The position numbers and the translations under genes were made by a program. A stretch of DNA of 64,000 bases, from NCBI GenBank assembly GCA_038239305.1, contig JBBSEW010000001.1, positions 62,001 to 126,000 of the forward strand. Direction: 5' to 3'. Positions 36,640 through 44,054 of this stretch are shown piece after piece (position 1 is the stretch's first letter; every line of letters starts with the position of its first letter). The stretch is from JALYUA01 sp038239305. Its GTDB lineage: Bacteria > Acidobacteriota > Thermoanaerobaculia > UBA5066 > Gp7-AA6. The notes below the pieces were generated by a model. The model saw nothing but the letters and a program-made list of their open reading frames with translations, was not told where the DNA came from and did no database searches.

Positions 36640-36869
36640 ACGGCCGATACGATCGACCGCACGGCGCACGAAACCGCCCTCCTGGCCACTCTCGCCGCGG
36701 GCTTCGGCCTCGCGTTCCTCTTCGGCCTCCTCGCGGCTCGGCTGCGCCTTCCCCCGCTCGTCGGCTTTCTCCTCGCAGGCGTTACGCTCGGCCCGTTCAC
36801 GCCGGGCTTTGTCGGAGACGCTTGCCGTGGCGTCACAGCTCGATCGCCGAGCTCGCGGAGGTCACGGGC
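36640..36869 (+). pseudogene. N-terminal remnant of a CPA2 (KefB/YbaL-type) cation antiporter
   Basis: The frame from ~36640 encodes 'HETALLATLAAGFGLAFLFG' and 'LRLPPLVGFLLAGVTLGPFTPGF', the first two membrane helices of CPA2 monovalent cation/proton antiporters. At ~36825 the homology moves to another frame ('SSIAELAEV', the next expected motif) and then stops. The remaining ~350+ residues are absent and hemL begins on the other strand at 36958. It is therefore a truncated, frameshifted relic. Confidence 0.75.
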
Positions 36870-36957
36870 GATCCACAACAGCCGAAGCGGGGGCTCCGGG
36901 GACCAACCGGAGGCATCTCATCCTTCGGAGCGCGCGACACCCTCGGAAGGCCTCGTG

Positions 36958-38301
36958 TCAGGCAAACGTGATCGCGAGACTCTCCCCGACCATCCGGCAC
37001 GTCCTCCGGATGTCGTCCTCGGAGTGCGCGGTGGACAGGAACCAGGCCTCGAACTGCGCCGGCGGAAGAAACACGCCCCGCTCGCGCATCGCGTGAAAAA
37101 ACAACGCGTACCGGGCCGTGTCGCAGCGCCGGACCGACGCGAAGTCCGACAGTCCGGCGCCTTCCGGAGCGAAAAAAAGCGTCCCGAGCGATCCCACGCT
37201 CTGCCATGAGACGCGATCCGCGACTCCTGCCGCCGCGGCGGCGTCCCGCACTCCCGCCGCGAGCCGGGCGCCCAGCCTTTTGAGCGCTCCGTAGGGAGGA
37301 TGGCGCCGAATCTCGGAGAGCATCGCGAGGCCCGCCTCCATGGCGAGCGGATTTCCGGACAGCGTGCCCGCCTGGTAGACGGGCCCCTCAGGCGCCATCT
37401 GCGACAGGAGATCACGCGACCCGCCATACGCGCCCACCGGCAGCCCGCCTCCGACGATCTTTCCCAGGGTCGTCAGATCCGGGTGCACGCCGTAAAGCTC
37501 CTGGGCCCCTCCCGGCGCGAGACGGAACCCGGATATGACCTCGTCGAACACGAGGAGGGCCCCGTGCCGGCTCGTCAGCGCGCGGACCGCGGCGAGGTAG
37601 CCCGGCTTCGGAGGCACGACACCCATGTTGGCCGCGAGCGGCTCGACGATGAATGCCGCGATCTCCCCCGGGTACTGCGCGAAGGCCGACTCGAGCGCTT
37701 CCGCGTCGTTATACGGGACGACCGTCGTGAGCGCGGCGGAAACGTCCGGAACGCCCGGGCTACCGGCGATGCCGAGCGTCGCGACGCCCGAGCCCGCGGA
37801 CACGAGGAAGGAATCCGCGTGCCCGTGGTATCCCCCGTCGGTCTTCACGATCCGGGGCCGGCCGGTCGCCGCCCTCGCGAGGCGGATCGCGGACATCGTC
37901 GCCTCGGTTCCGGAGCTGACGAATCGGACCATCTCGACGGACGGCACCATCGCGGCGATCTTCTCGGCGAGCCGCACCTCGAGCTCGGTCGGAGCGCCGA
38001 AGGACGTACCGTGCCGGATCGCGCGACGGAGGGCGTTCTTCAGAAACAGGGGCATGTGGCCAAACAGGTGGGGGCCGTAGGACATGACGTAGTCGATGTA
38101 CGAGTGCCCGTCCGCGTCGCGCAGCCGGGCGCCCCGGCCCGAAACCGCGAAGAACGGCTCGCCGCCGACGGACGCGAAGGAGCGCACCGGAGAGCTGACG
38201 CCGCCCGGCATCGTTTCCTTCGCGCGGCGGAAGAGCGCGCTCGATCGCGCGGACGAACGTTTTCCGCGCCGCGGCCGGCGCTTTTTCTTCGGATCTTTCA
38301 A
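36958..38301 (-). CDS. hemL: Glutamate-1-semialdehyde 2,1-aminomutase
   Basis: 447 residues from TTG 38301, which overlaps the hemB stop as TTGA. It converts glutamate-1-semialdehyde to 5-aminolevulinate with PLP. 'RAKETMPGGVSSPVRSF' is the family start, 'VSSGTEATMSAIRLAR' the PLP-phosphate region, 'FDEVISGFR' contains the PLP-interacting Asp, and Lys281 in 'TTLGKIVGGGLPVGAYGG' is the Schiff-base Lys. The first ~20 residues are a basic, Lys/Arg-rich extension. Last gene of the leftward hemX-A-C-D-B-L operon. The much longer open frame to 38841 is antisense to hemB. Confidence 0.96.
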   Translation of the reverse strand: MKDPKKKRRPRRGKRSSARSSALFRRAKETMPGGVSSPVRSFASVGGEPFFAVSGRGARLRDADGHSYIDYVMSYGPHLFGHMPLFLKNALRRAIRHGTSFGAPTELEVRLAEKIAAMVPSVEMVRFVSSGTEATMSAIRLARAATGRPRIVKTDGGYHGHADSFLVSAGSGVATLGIAGSPGVPDVSAALTTVVPYNDAEALESAFAQYPGEIAAFIVEPLAANMGVVPPKPGYLAAVRALTSRHGALLVFDEVISGFRLAPGGAQELYGVHPDLTTLGKIVGGGLPVGAYGGSRDLLSQMAPEGPVYQAGTLSGNPLAMEAGLAMLSEIRRHPPYGALKRLGARLAAGVRDAAAAAGVADRVSWQSVGSLGTLFFAPEGAGLSDFASVRRCDTARYALFFHAMRERGVFLPPAQFEAWFLSTAHSEDDIRRTCRMVGESLAITFA

Positions 38302-39290
38302 ACGGGAAGCCCGCCTTCGGCCACCCAGCGGGCGGCGTCGAGGGCGTGGTACGTGAGGACGAAGTCGGCGCCTGCCCGGACGATCCCCGTCAGGATCTCG
38401 AGGACGATCCGCCTCTCGTCGATCCAGCCGTTGGCGGCCGCCGCCTTCACCATCGAGTACTCTCCCGACACGTTGTAAGCCGCGATCGGGACGTCGAATC
38501 GCGCGCGGGCCTCGTGGATGACGTCGAGGTACGCGAGAGCCGGCTTGACCATCACAGCGTCCGCCCCTTCGTCGATGTCGAGCGCAATCTCCTTCATGGC
38601 TTCGCGGCGGTTGGAAGGATCCATCTGGTAGCCACGCCGGTCGCCGATTTTCGGGGCCGAGTCCGCTGCCTCGCGAAACGGGCCATAAAAGGCGGATGCG
38701 GACTTCGCCGAATACGCGAGGATCGCGCGATCGACGAATCCCTCGGCGTCGAGCTCGCGGCGGATCGCGGCGACCCGCCCGTCCATCATGTCCGAAGGCG
38801 CGACGACGTCCGCGCCTGCCCGGGCATGCGAGAGAGCGCATCGCGCCAGAAGCGGCAAGGTCGCGTCGTTGTCCACTTCTCCGTCGCGAAGGACGCCGCA
38901 GTGGCCGTGGGAGGTGTACTCGTCCAGGCAGACGTCCGTGATTACGAGAAGCTCGGGAATCTCCTTCTTCAGGAGCCGGACCGTGCTCTGGACCGCCGCG
39001 TTGTCATCCCAGCCCTCGCTTCCCGTTTCGTCCTTCCTCTCCGGGATGCCGAAGAGAATGACCGCGGGAACGCGCGCCTCGGAGAGCTCCTGCGCGGCCC
39101 CGAGCGCCTCGTCCGGGGACAGCCGGTGTACGCCTGGAAGGGAGGAGATCTCCTCCCGGACTCCGCGACCGAGCCGGACGAACAGCGGCGCGACGAGCTG
39201 GTCGGGCGACAGACGGGTTTCGCGAACGAGGCGCCGCAGGGCGGGAGCTCGGCGCAGGCGGCGGGGGCGGGAGACGGGAAATGCGGTCAC
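38298..39290 (-). CDS. hemB: Porphobilinogen synthase (ALA dehydratase)
   Basis: 330 residues. It condenses two 5-aminolevulinates to porphobilinogen. The Schiff-base lysines are K196 in 'AYSAKSASAFYGPFREA' and K249 in 'VMVKPALAYLD'. The metal loop 'DVCLDEYTSHGHCG' has C121 and C131, but Asp123 stands where the second zinc Cys of E. coli-type enzymes would be, so the site is intermediate between the Cys3-zinc and the Asp-rich magnesium types. Located between hemD (12-base gap) and hemL (TTGA overlap). Confidence 0.96.
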   Translation of the reverse strand: MTAFPVSRPRRLRRAPALRRLVRETRLSPDQLVAPLFVRLGRGVREEISSLPGVHRLSPDEALGAAQELSEARVPAVILFGIPERKDETGSEGWDDNAAVQSTVRLLKKEIPELLVITDVCLDEYTSHGHCGVLRDGEVDNDATLPLLARCALSHARAGADVVAPSDMMDGRVAAIRRELDAEGFVDRAILAYSAKSASAFYGPFREAADSAPKIGDRRGYQMDPSNRREAMKEIALDIDEGADAVMVKPALAYLDVIHEARARFDVPIAAYNVSGEYSMVKAAAANGWIDERRIVLEILTGIVRAGADFVLTYHALDAARWVAEGGLPV

Positions 39291-39302
39291 AAGTCCGCGA
39301 AT

Positions 39303-40058
39303 CTACGCCGGGCGGCCCTCCGCGGCAAGCGCTTCGAGGCTATCGAGCACGGAGGAGAAGGTCGGCTCGGCGGCGATTTCGACGCGGGCGACGCCGTGGT
39401 TCTCGAGGTAGCGCGCCGTGAATCGGCCGAGGACGACGGCGGGTGTCGCGCGGAGCCGGTCCGATGCCGCGGCCGACGCGCCCGCGAAGAGCCACATGGC
39501 CGCTGACGGCGAGGTCGTCGCGAATGCGGCAAACGGCCTCTCGATGATCTCTCGATCGAGCTCCGGATCTCGCGGCGTCGGGTCCTTGCGGTACAGCACG
39601 AGCGGGGCAAGACGTGCGCCGCGCCGGCGAAGCCCCTCGGGCAGATCCGCCGTCGCGTCCGCGCCGCACGGGAGAAGCACGCGCCAGCCGTCGAGCCGCC
39701 CCGGGAGGAGGTCGAGCACGCTTCCTCCTGACCCGCCTGCCACGATCGCCGGATGGACACCCTTTTCTCGCAGAGTCCCCGCCGTGACCTCTCCGACAGC
39801 CGCGACCCGGCCCCGCGACAGGGACTCGAGGAACAGGGCGAGGCGCTCCGGATCGTCCAAAAGCAACCCGGCGGCGATCTGACTCGTGAACACGGCGAGA
39901 TCGGCTGGCTCGCGGAGGGGCTCGAGATCGGGAGAGAGGGGAACGACGGAATGGCTCAGCGTTTCCACGAGCTCCAGGGCCTCGGGATCGCGCGGCCGGG
40001 GAAAGGCGACGCCGGGCATGAAACCGGATCGAACGACGAGGGCTCGAGGACGAGTCAT
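39303..40058 (-). CDS. hemD: Uroporphyrinogen-III synthase
   Basis: 251 residues from ATG 40058. HemD closes and inverts ring D of hydroxymethylbilane. Family sequence is poorly conserved; recognisable parts are the two-domain pattern with 'DLAVFTSQIAAGLLL', 'RVAAVGEVTAGTLREKGVHP', 'PFAAFATTSPSAAMWLFAGA' and 'RATPAVVLGRFTARYLENHG'. Its place between hemC (19 bases) and hemB (12 bases) settles the call. AGGGAG lies upstream of the start. Confidence 0.9.
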   Translation of the reverse strand: MTRPRALVVRSGFMPGVAFPRPRDPEALELVETLSHSVVPLSPDLEPLREPADLAVFTSQIAAGLLLDDPERLALFLESLSRGRVAAVGEVTAGTLREKGVHPAIVAGGSGGSVLDLLPGRLDGWRVLLPCGADATADLPEGLRRRGARLAPLVLYRKDPTPRDPELDREIIERPFAAFATTSPSAAMWLFAGASAAASDRLRATPAVVLGRFTARYLENHGVARVEIAAEPTFSSVLDSLEALAAEGRPA

Positions 40059-40077
40059 GAGGAAGTCTCCCTGGTTT

Positions 40078-40983
40078 TCAAGCGCGCGCGGCCTCCAGGA
40101 TTCTTTCCGCTCCCCTCGCGAGCAGCGCATCCGCGACCCGGTCGGCGAGGGCGATGGCGTTTATCGAGGAGTCTTCCGCTTCCTCCCGGACCGACTCGCG
40201 TCCGTCCAGCGAAAAGACTCCCGCGGAGAGTCTCATCCGGTCTCCCGCAACGGTCGCCCTCCCGGCGAGAGGCGCCTGGCAGCCGGCGTGGAGCCTCTTC
40301 AGGAGCCGTCGCTCGGCGAGGACCTCGCGGTGCGAGCTCGGATGGTCGAGGGGCGCCAGCGCTCGGGCCGCGTCGGCATCCCCTTCCCGCGTGACCAGGG
40401 CCAGAGCTCCCTGCCCGATCGCGGGCAGCATCACTTTTTCCGAAAATACGTCGCTCACTTCGTCCAGCCGCCCGAGGCGCGCCAGGCCCGCCCGTGCCAG
40501 CACGATCGCCTGCCACTGGCCCTCCCGGACGCGAAGGATCCGCGTGTCGACGTTGCCGCGTGTCTCGAAGACCTCGAGGTCCGCACGCGCCGCCAGTATC
40601 TGCGCGCGGCGGCGGGGACTGCTCGTGCCGACGCGGGCGCCCGAAGGCAGCTCCCGGAAGCGGACCTCCGGCCGCGAAACGAGGACGTCCGAGGGATCTT
40701 CCCGCTCGGGCACGGCGGCGAGGACGAGGCCCGGAGCCAGCTCGCAGGGCAGGTCCTTCAGGCTGTGGACGCCGACGTCCGCTCGTCCGTCGAGGAGAGC
40801 CTCGTCGATCTCCTTCGTGAAGACGCCCTTCCCGGTGATCGCATCGCCCGTCTGGGAGAGGCGGTCGCCCGTGGTGCGGTAGGTCGCGATCTCTGTCTCG
40901 ATTCGGCCCGCGAGCGCCCGGGCGGCCCACTCGACCTGTACGAGGGAGAGAGCGCTGCCCCGCGCGGCGAGCCGGAGGGTCAT
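40078..40983 (-). CDS. hemC: Hydroxymethylbilane synthase (porphobilinogen deaminase)
   Basis: 301 residues. It polymerises four porphobilinogens. 'RLAARGSALSLVQVEWAA' is the standard N-terminus, 'HSLKDLPCELAPGLVLAAV' and 'GTSSPRRRAQIL' line the active site, and Cys235 in 'LHAGCQAPLAG' carries the dipyrromethane cofactor. ATG 40983 fits the family start; an upstream in-frame extension to 41118 overlaps hemA and is rejected. The gap to hemA is 34 bases. Confidence 0.96.
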   Translation of the reverse strand: MTLRLAARGSALSLVQVEWAARALAGRIETEIATYRTTGDRLSQTGDAITGKGVFTKEIDEALLDGRADVGVHSLKDLPCELAPGLVLAAVPEREDPSDVLVSRPEVRFRELPSGARVGTSSPRRRAQILAARADLEVFETRGNVDTRILRVREGQWQAIVLARAGLARLGRLDEVSDVFSEKVMLPAIGQGALALVTREGDADAARALAPLDHPSSHREVLAERRLLKRLHAGCQAPLAGRATVAGDRMRLSAGVFSLDGRESVREEAEDSSINAIALADRVADALLARGAERILEAARA

Positions 40984-41017
40984 GCCGATTCCCGGGAGCC
41001 GTACGAGGACACGGAGC

Positions 41018-42280
41018 TCACGACCGCCGGTCCAGGTCGAACAGGTGGCGAATCGATTCCACGCGGTCGAGCCGCCGGGAGGTGTCGGTCTCGGACTTGA
41101 GGCGACGCATCGGCTCATGCAGGACGCGAGCCGCGAGAGAGTTCGCGAACGCGCGGTACCGTTCCCGCTCCCCCTCGGGCAGCCGGGCGAGCTCCTCGTC
41201 GCGGATCCGGTCGAAGCGCTCCCGAAGATCCATCACGGTCGGCACGACGGCGAGGCTGCCCATCCAGCCCATGAACTTCGAGAGCTCCTCCTCGAGGACC
41301 GACTCGGCGTGAGGAATCTCCTTCGCGCGCCGCCGGCGATTCTCCTCCGCGACGCTCTCGAGATCGTTCACCGAATACACGAAGGCGTTGTAGATGTCGC
41401 GCACTCCTGGATCGACGTCCGACGGCACCGCGAGGTCCAGAAAAAACATGGGGCGGCCGCGTCGCAGGCGCATGGCGTTCTCGACGTCGTCGCGGCGGAT
41501 AACCGGACGGGGGCTGGCGGTCGTTCCGACCACGACGTCCGCCTCCGCCAGCTCGCGGACGTAATCGTCCCAGCGAACGGCGACGCCCCGCACGCGCTCC
41601 GCGAGCCTCTCGGCCGAGTCGAACGTGCGGTTCGCGATCCGGATATCCCGCACGCCGGCGTCGACCGCCTGCCGCGCGAAGAGACTCCCCGTCTCGCCCG
41701 CTCCGAGGACGAGGACGGTGCGCTGCGCGAGGTCCCCGAAGACTTTCGTTGCGAACTCGAAGCCGATCGAAACGATCGAGAGCGGATGGCGCGAGATCTC
41801 GGTCTCCGCCCGAACTCGTTTTCCGGCGGCGAGCGCGGATTCGAAGAGCCGGTGCAGGACGGCTCGCGTCGAACCCGACTCGCGCGCGAGGTGAAGCGCC
41901 TGGCGCACCTGTCCGAGCACCTCGCTCTCACCGAGCGCCATCGAGTCCAGCCCGGATGCGACGCGGAACAGATGGCGAGCTGCCTCCGCCCCCTCCCGCC
42001 GGAACCCGGTCCGCGTCAGGTCCTGGGGAAGGAGTCCGCGCCACTCCGACAGAAAGCGCGGCACGAGCTCGCCGTCCTCGTCGCCGCAAAGGCCGTAGAT
42101 CTCGCTGCGGTGGCAGGTGGACACGATCACGCTCTCGGACACGATGCCGCGGGAGAGCAGCGACCGGAGCCCCTCCTTGACTTCGTCCGCCGTGAACGCA
42201 ATCCGGTCGCGGACCGCGCCATCGGTGATCCGGAAGTTCCATCCGTACAGGAGAAGCCGGGCCGGCGCCGAAGAGCTCAT
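41018..42280 (-). CDS. hemA: Glutamyl-tRNA reductase
   Basis: 420 residues. First committed step of the C5 pathway: it reduces glutamyl-tRNA to glutamate-1-semialdehyde with NADPH. The catalytic Cys56 is in 'VIVSTCHRSEIYG' (TCNR is commoner). 'LGESEVLGQVRQAL' and 'VLVLGAGETGSLFARQAV' (NADP site) are diagnostic, and a C-terminal dimerisation helix follows. ATG 42280 overlaps the hemX stop by ATGA. No Shine-Dalgarno is visible, in keeping with coupled translation. A longer open frame reaching 43075 is antisense-like to hemX and is rejected. Confidence 0.96.
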   Translation of the reverse strand: MSSSAPARLLLYGWNFRITDGAVRDRIAFTADEVKEGLRSLLSRGIVSESVIVSTCHRSEIYGLCGDEDGELVPRFLSEWRGLLPQDLTRTGFRREGAEAARHLFRVASGLDSMALGESEVLGQVRQALHLARESGSTRAVLHRLFESALAAGKRVRAETEISRHPLSIVSIGFEFATKVFGDLAQRTVLVLGAGETGSLFARQAVDAGVRDIRIANRTFDSAERLAERVRGVAVRWDDYVRELAEADVVVGTTASPRPVIRRDDVENAMRLRRGRPMFFLDLAVPSDVDPGVRDIYNAFVYSVNDLESVAEENRRRRAKEIPHAESVLEEELSKFMGWMGSLAVVPTVMDLRERFDRIRDEELARLPEGERERYRAFANSLAARVLHEPMRRLKSETDTSRRLDRVESIRHLFDLDRRS

Positions 42281-43080
42281 CGGAACGTATGGGAGTGGCT
42301 GAAATACATGTTCACGACCGTGTACGAGAAGAGGACGAGCGCATAGCCGCAGATCGAGAGGATCGCGACTCGCGGTCCCTTCCAGCCTCGCCGCTCCATC
42401 CAGAGAAGAAATCCGTACAACGCGAGCGTGAGGGCGGCGAAGGCGATCTTGGGGTCCTGGAGGGTTGCCCATTCCCGCCGGGCCCACAGGAGACCGAACA
42501 CGATCGACGCCGCCAGAACGGTCCAACCGATCGAGACGCTCGTCCGATTCATCCGTCCGATCACCTCGAGTGGCGGGAGACGGCGGAAGAGGAGTCCCGT
42601 CCGCCCCCGGCGGATCTGGCGGTTCTGGATCAGATAGAGGATCGACAGAACGAAGGAGAGTGTGAACGCCGCGTAGCCGAACATCGCGAACGTGACGTGG
42701 AGCGCGAAGAGGGACCCGCGCGTCTCCTCCGACGGGACCGGCACGCGGTCGGGGATCAGGAGGCCCGCCGCCGAAAACAGCACGACGAACGGAATCAGGA
42801 AGGGCCCGATCGACCGCTCCCGGTGCCGGAAGAGCAGAGCCAGGTAAGAGATGCCGAGCATCCACCCGAAGAGAGACATGGAGCCGCCGAAAGTGCGATA
42901 GGGGACGGAGTGGAGCGCTCGCGCCGTCCGTTCCAGGTGAGCGAACTGGAGGAGAAGGCCCGCCGCGAGGAGGATCGGCGCCGCATACCCCCGGCTTCGC
43001 CGGACGAGGGCCACGACGGAGACGACCTCGGCCGCGGCGTAGAGCGCCACGGCGAGCCACCCGAGCGCTTGCCAATCCAT
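42277..43080 (-). CDS. hemX: HemX/CcsA-type membrane protein
   Basis: 267 residues with eight hydrophobic segments. It belongs to the CcsA/HemX branch of cytochrome-c-assembly (heme-handling) proteins: 'YRTFGGSMSLFGWMLGISYL' and 'LHVTFAMFGYAAFTLSFVLS' carry the conserved His and aromatic residues. In Bacillus subtilis the analogue lies in hemAXCDBL and affects HemA abundance; here the order is X-A-C-D-B-L. Expected in the inner membrane. First gene of the operon and coupled to hemA by ATGA. It could also be a CcsA subunit of cytochrome c maturation. Confidence 0.85.
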   Translation of the reverse strand: MDWQALGWLAVALYAAAEVVSVVALVRRSRGYAAPILLAAGLLLQFAHLERTARALHSVPYRTFGGSMSLFGWMLGISYLALLFRHRERSIGPFLIPFVVLFSAAGLLIPDRVPVPSEETRGSLFALHVTFAMFGYAAFTLSFVLSILYLIQNRQIRRGRTGLLFRRLPPLEVIGRMNRTSVSIGWTVLAASIVFGLLWARREWATLQDPKIAFAALTLALYGFLLWMERRGWKGPRVAILSICGYALVLFSYTVVNMYFSHSHTFR

Positions 43081-43192
43081 CGTTAACCGAGTGTACCGAA
43101 TCCGAGGCGGGAGCCGCGCCGCCGCGGGACCCGCCCCGAATGCGGAAGGAGGGAACGTTGTAGTCCCGGAGCTATCTCAGGGGATCCCGGAC

Positions 43193-43852
43193 TCAGCGGG
43201 TCCCGGGCTTCGCGGGCGCGGGAGCCGGAGCGGCCGGCGCCGAACCCTCGAGCGGCTTGTTCGCTTCGACCTGGACGTCGATCTCGACGTCGTCGCCCAG
43301 CATGAAACCGCCCTGATCAACGGCACGGTTCCACGTGATCCCGTAGTCCTTGCGGTTCAGGTTGAAGGCGATCGTCTCGAATCCCGCCTTCTCGACCTTT
43401 CCCGCCTTGAGAAATCCGCCGTGCTTGACGGTTACGGTGACCGGTTTCGTGACGCCGTGCATCGTGAAGTCGCCGGCCACCTCGAACGTGTCGCTGCCTT
43501 TCGACGTCACTTTCGTGCTCTTGAACGTGAGGGTCGGGAACTTCTCCACATCGAAGAAGTCGGCTGAGCGAAGGTGCTTGTCGCGGCCGTCGACTCCGGT
43601 ATCGATCGAAGCCGCCTGGATCGTCAGGTCCACCCTGGAGTTGGACGGGTTCTGCCGGTCGAGGTTGATGACCCCGTCGAAGTCCTTGAATCGCCCTTCG
43701 ACTTTCGAGACGAAGTGCCGGATTCGGAAACCGACCGTCGAATGCGCCTTGTCAAACTGGAACGTTTCGGTCGCCGCGAGCGCCGACGACGCGGCCAGCG
43801 CCACGAACGCCGCGGCCGCCACCGAGCCCAGGATCGCGAACCTTTTCTTCAT
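43193..43852 (-). CDS. YceI family periplasmic protein
   Basis: 219 residues. A signal peptide (~1-26) ends in 'SALA'. The YceI lipocalin-like barrel follows: 'FDKAHSTVGFRIRHFVSKVEGRF', 'DGRDKHLRSADFFDVEKFPTLTF', 'GDFTMHGVTKPVTVTV', and 'YGITWNRAV'. These bind polyisoprenoid or other amphipathic molecules. ATG 43852 follows GAGGAGTCTCC. The end is an Ala/Pro-rich tail. It lies between the two haem clusters but has no known haem role. Confidence 0.95.
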   Translation of the reverse strand: MKKRFAILGSVAAAAFVALAASSALAATETFQFDKAHSTVGFRIRHFVSKVEGRFKDFDGVINLDRQNPSNSRVDLTIQAASIDTGVDGRDKHLRSADFFDVEKFPTLTFKSTKVTSKGSDTFEVAGDFTMHGVTKPVTVTVKHGGFLKAGKVEKAGFETIAFNLNRKDYGITWNRAVDQGGFMLGDDVEIDVQVEANKPLEGSAPAAPAPAPAKPGTR

Positions 43853-44054
43853 GGAGACTCCTCTGTTTCAGGCCTGATCGGTCGTCATTTCGGATGATCT
43901 GCAGTCGTTCGCCATCGGTCAAACTATGTCATTTCAACCGCCGGGGATTCGGATTTGAGCCGGGGTTAATGACCTTGACCTGATCGAGAGGCCTCCATAC
44001 ACTCGGATTTGCGGGCCCGGCATCGCGCAGCGCCCTCCGGAGGCTCTCCCCGAC

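Noticed and set aside
38302..38841. Upstream extension of hemL
   Set aside because: Antisense-like frame over hemB; family homology begins just after TTG 38301, which overlaps the hemB stop.
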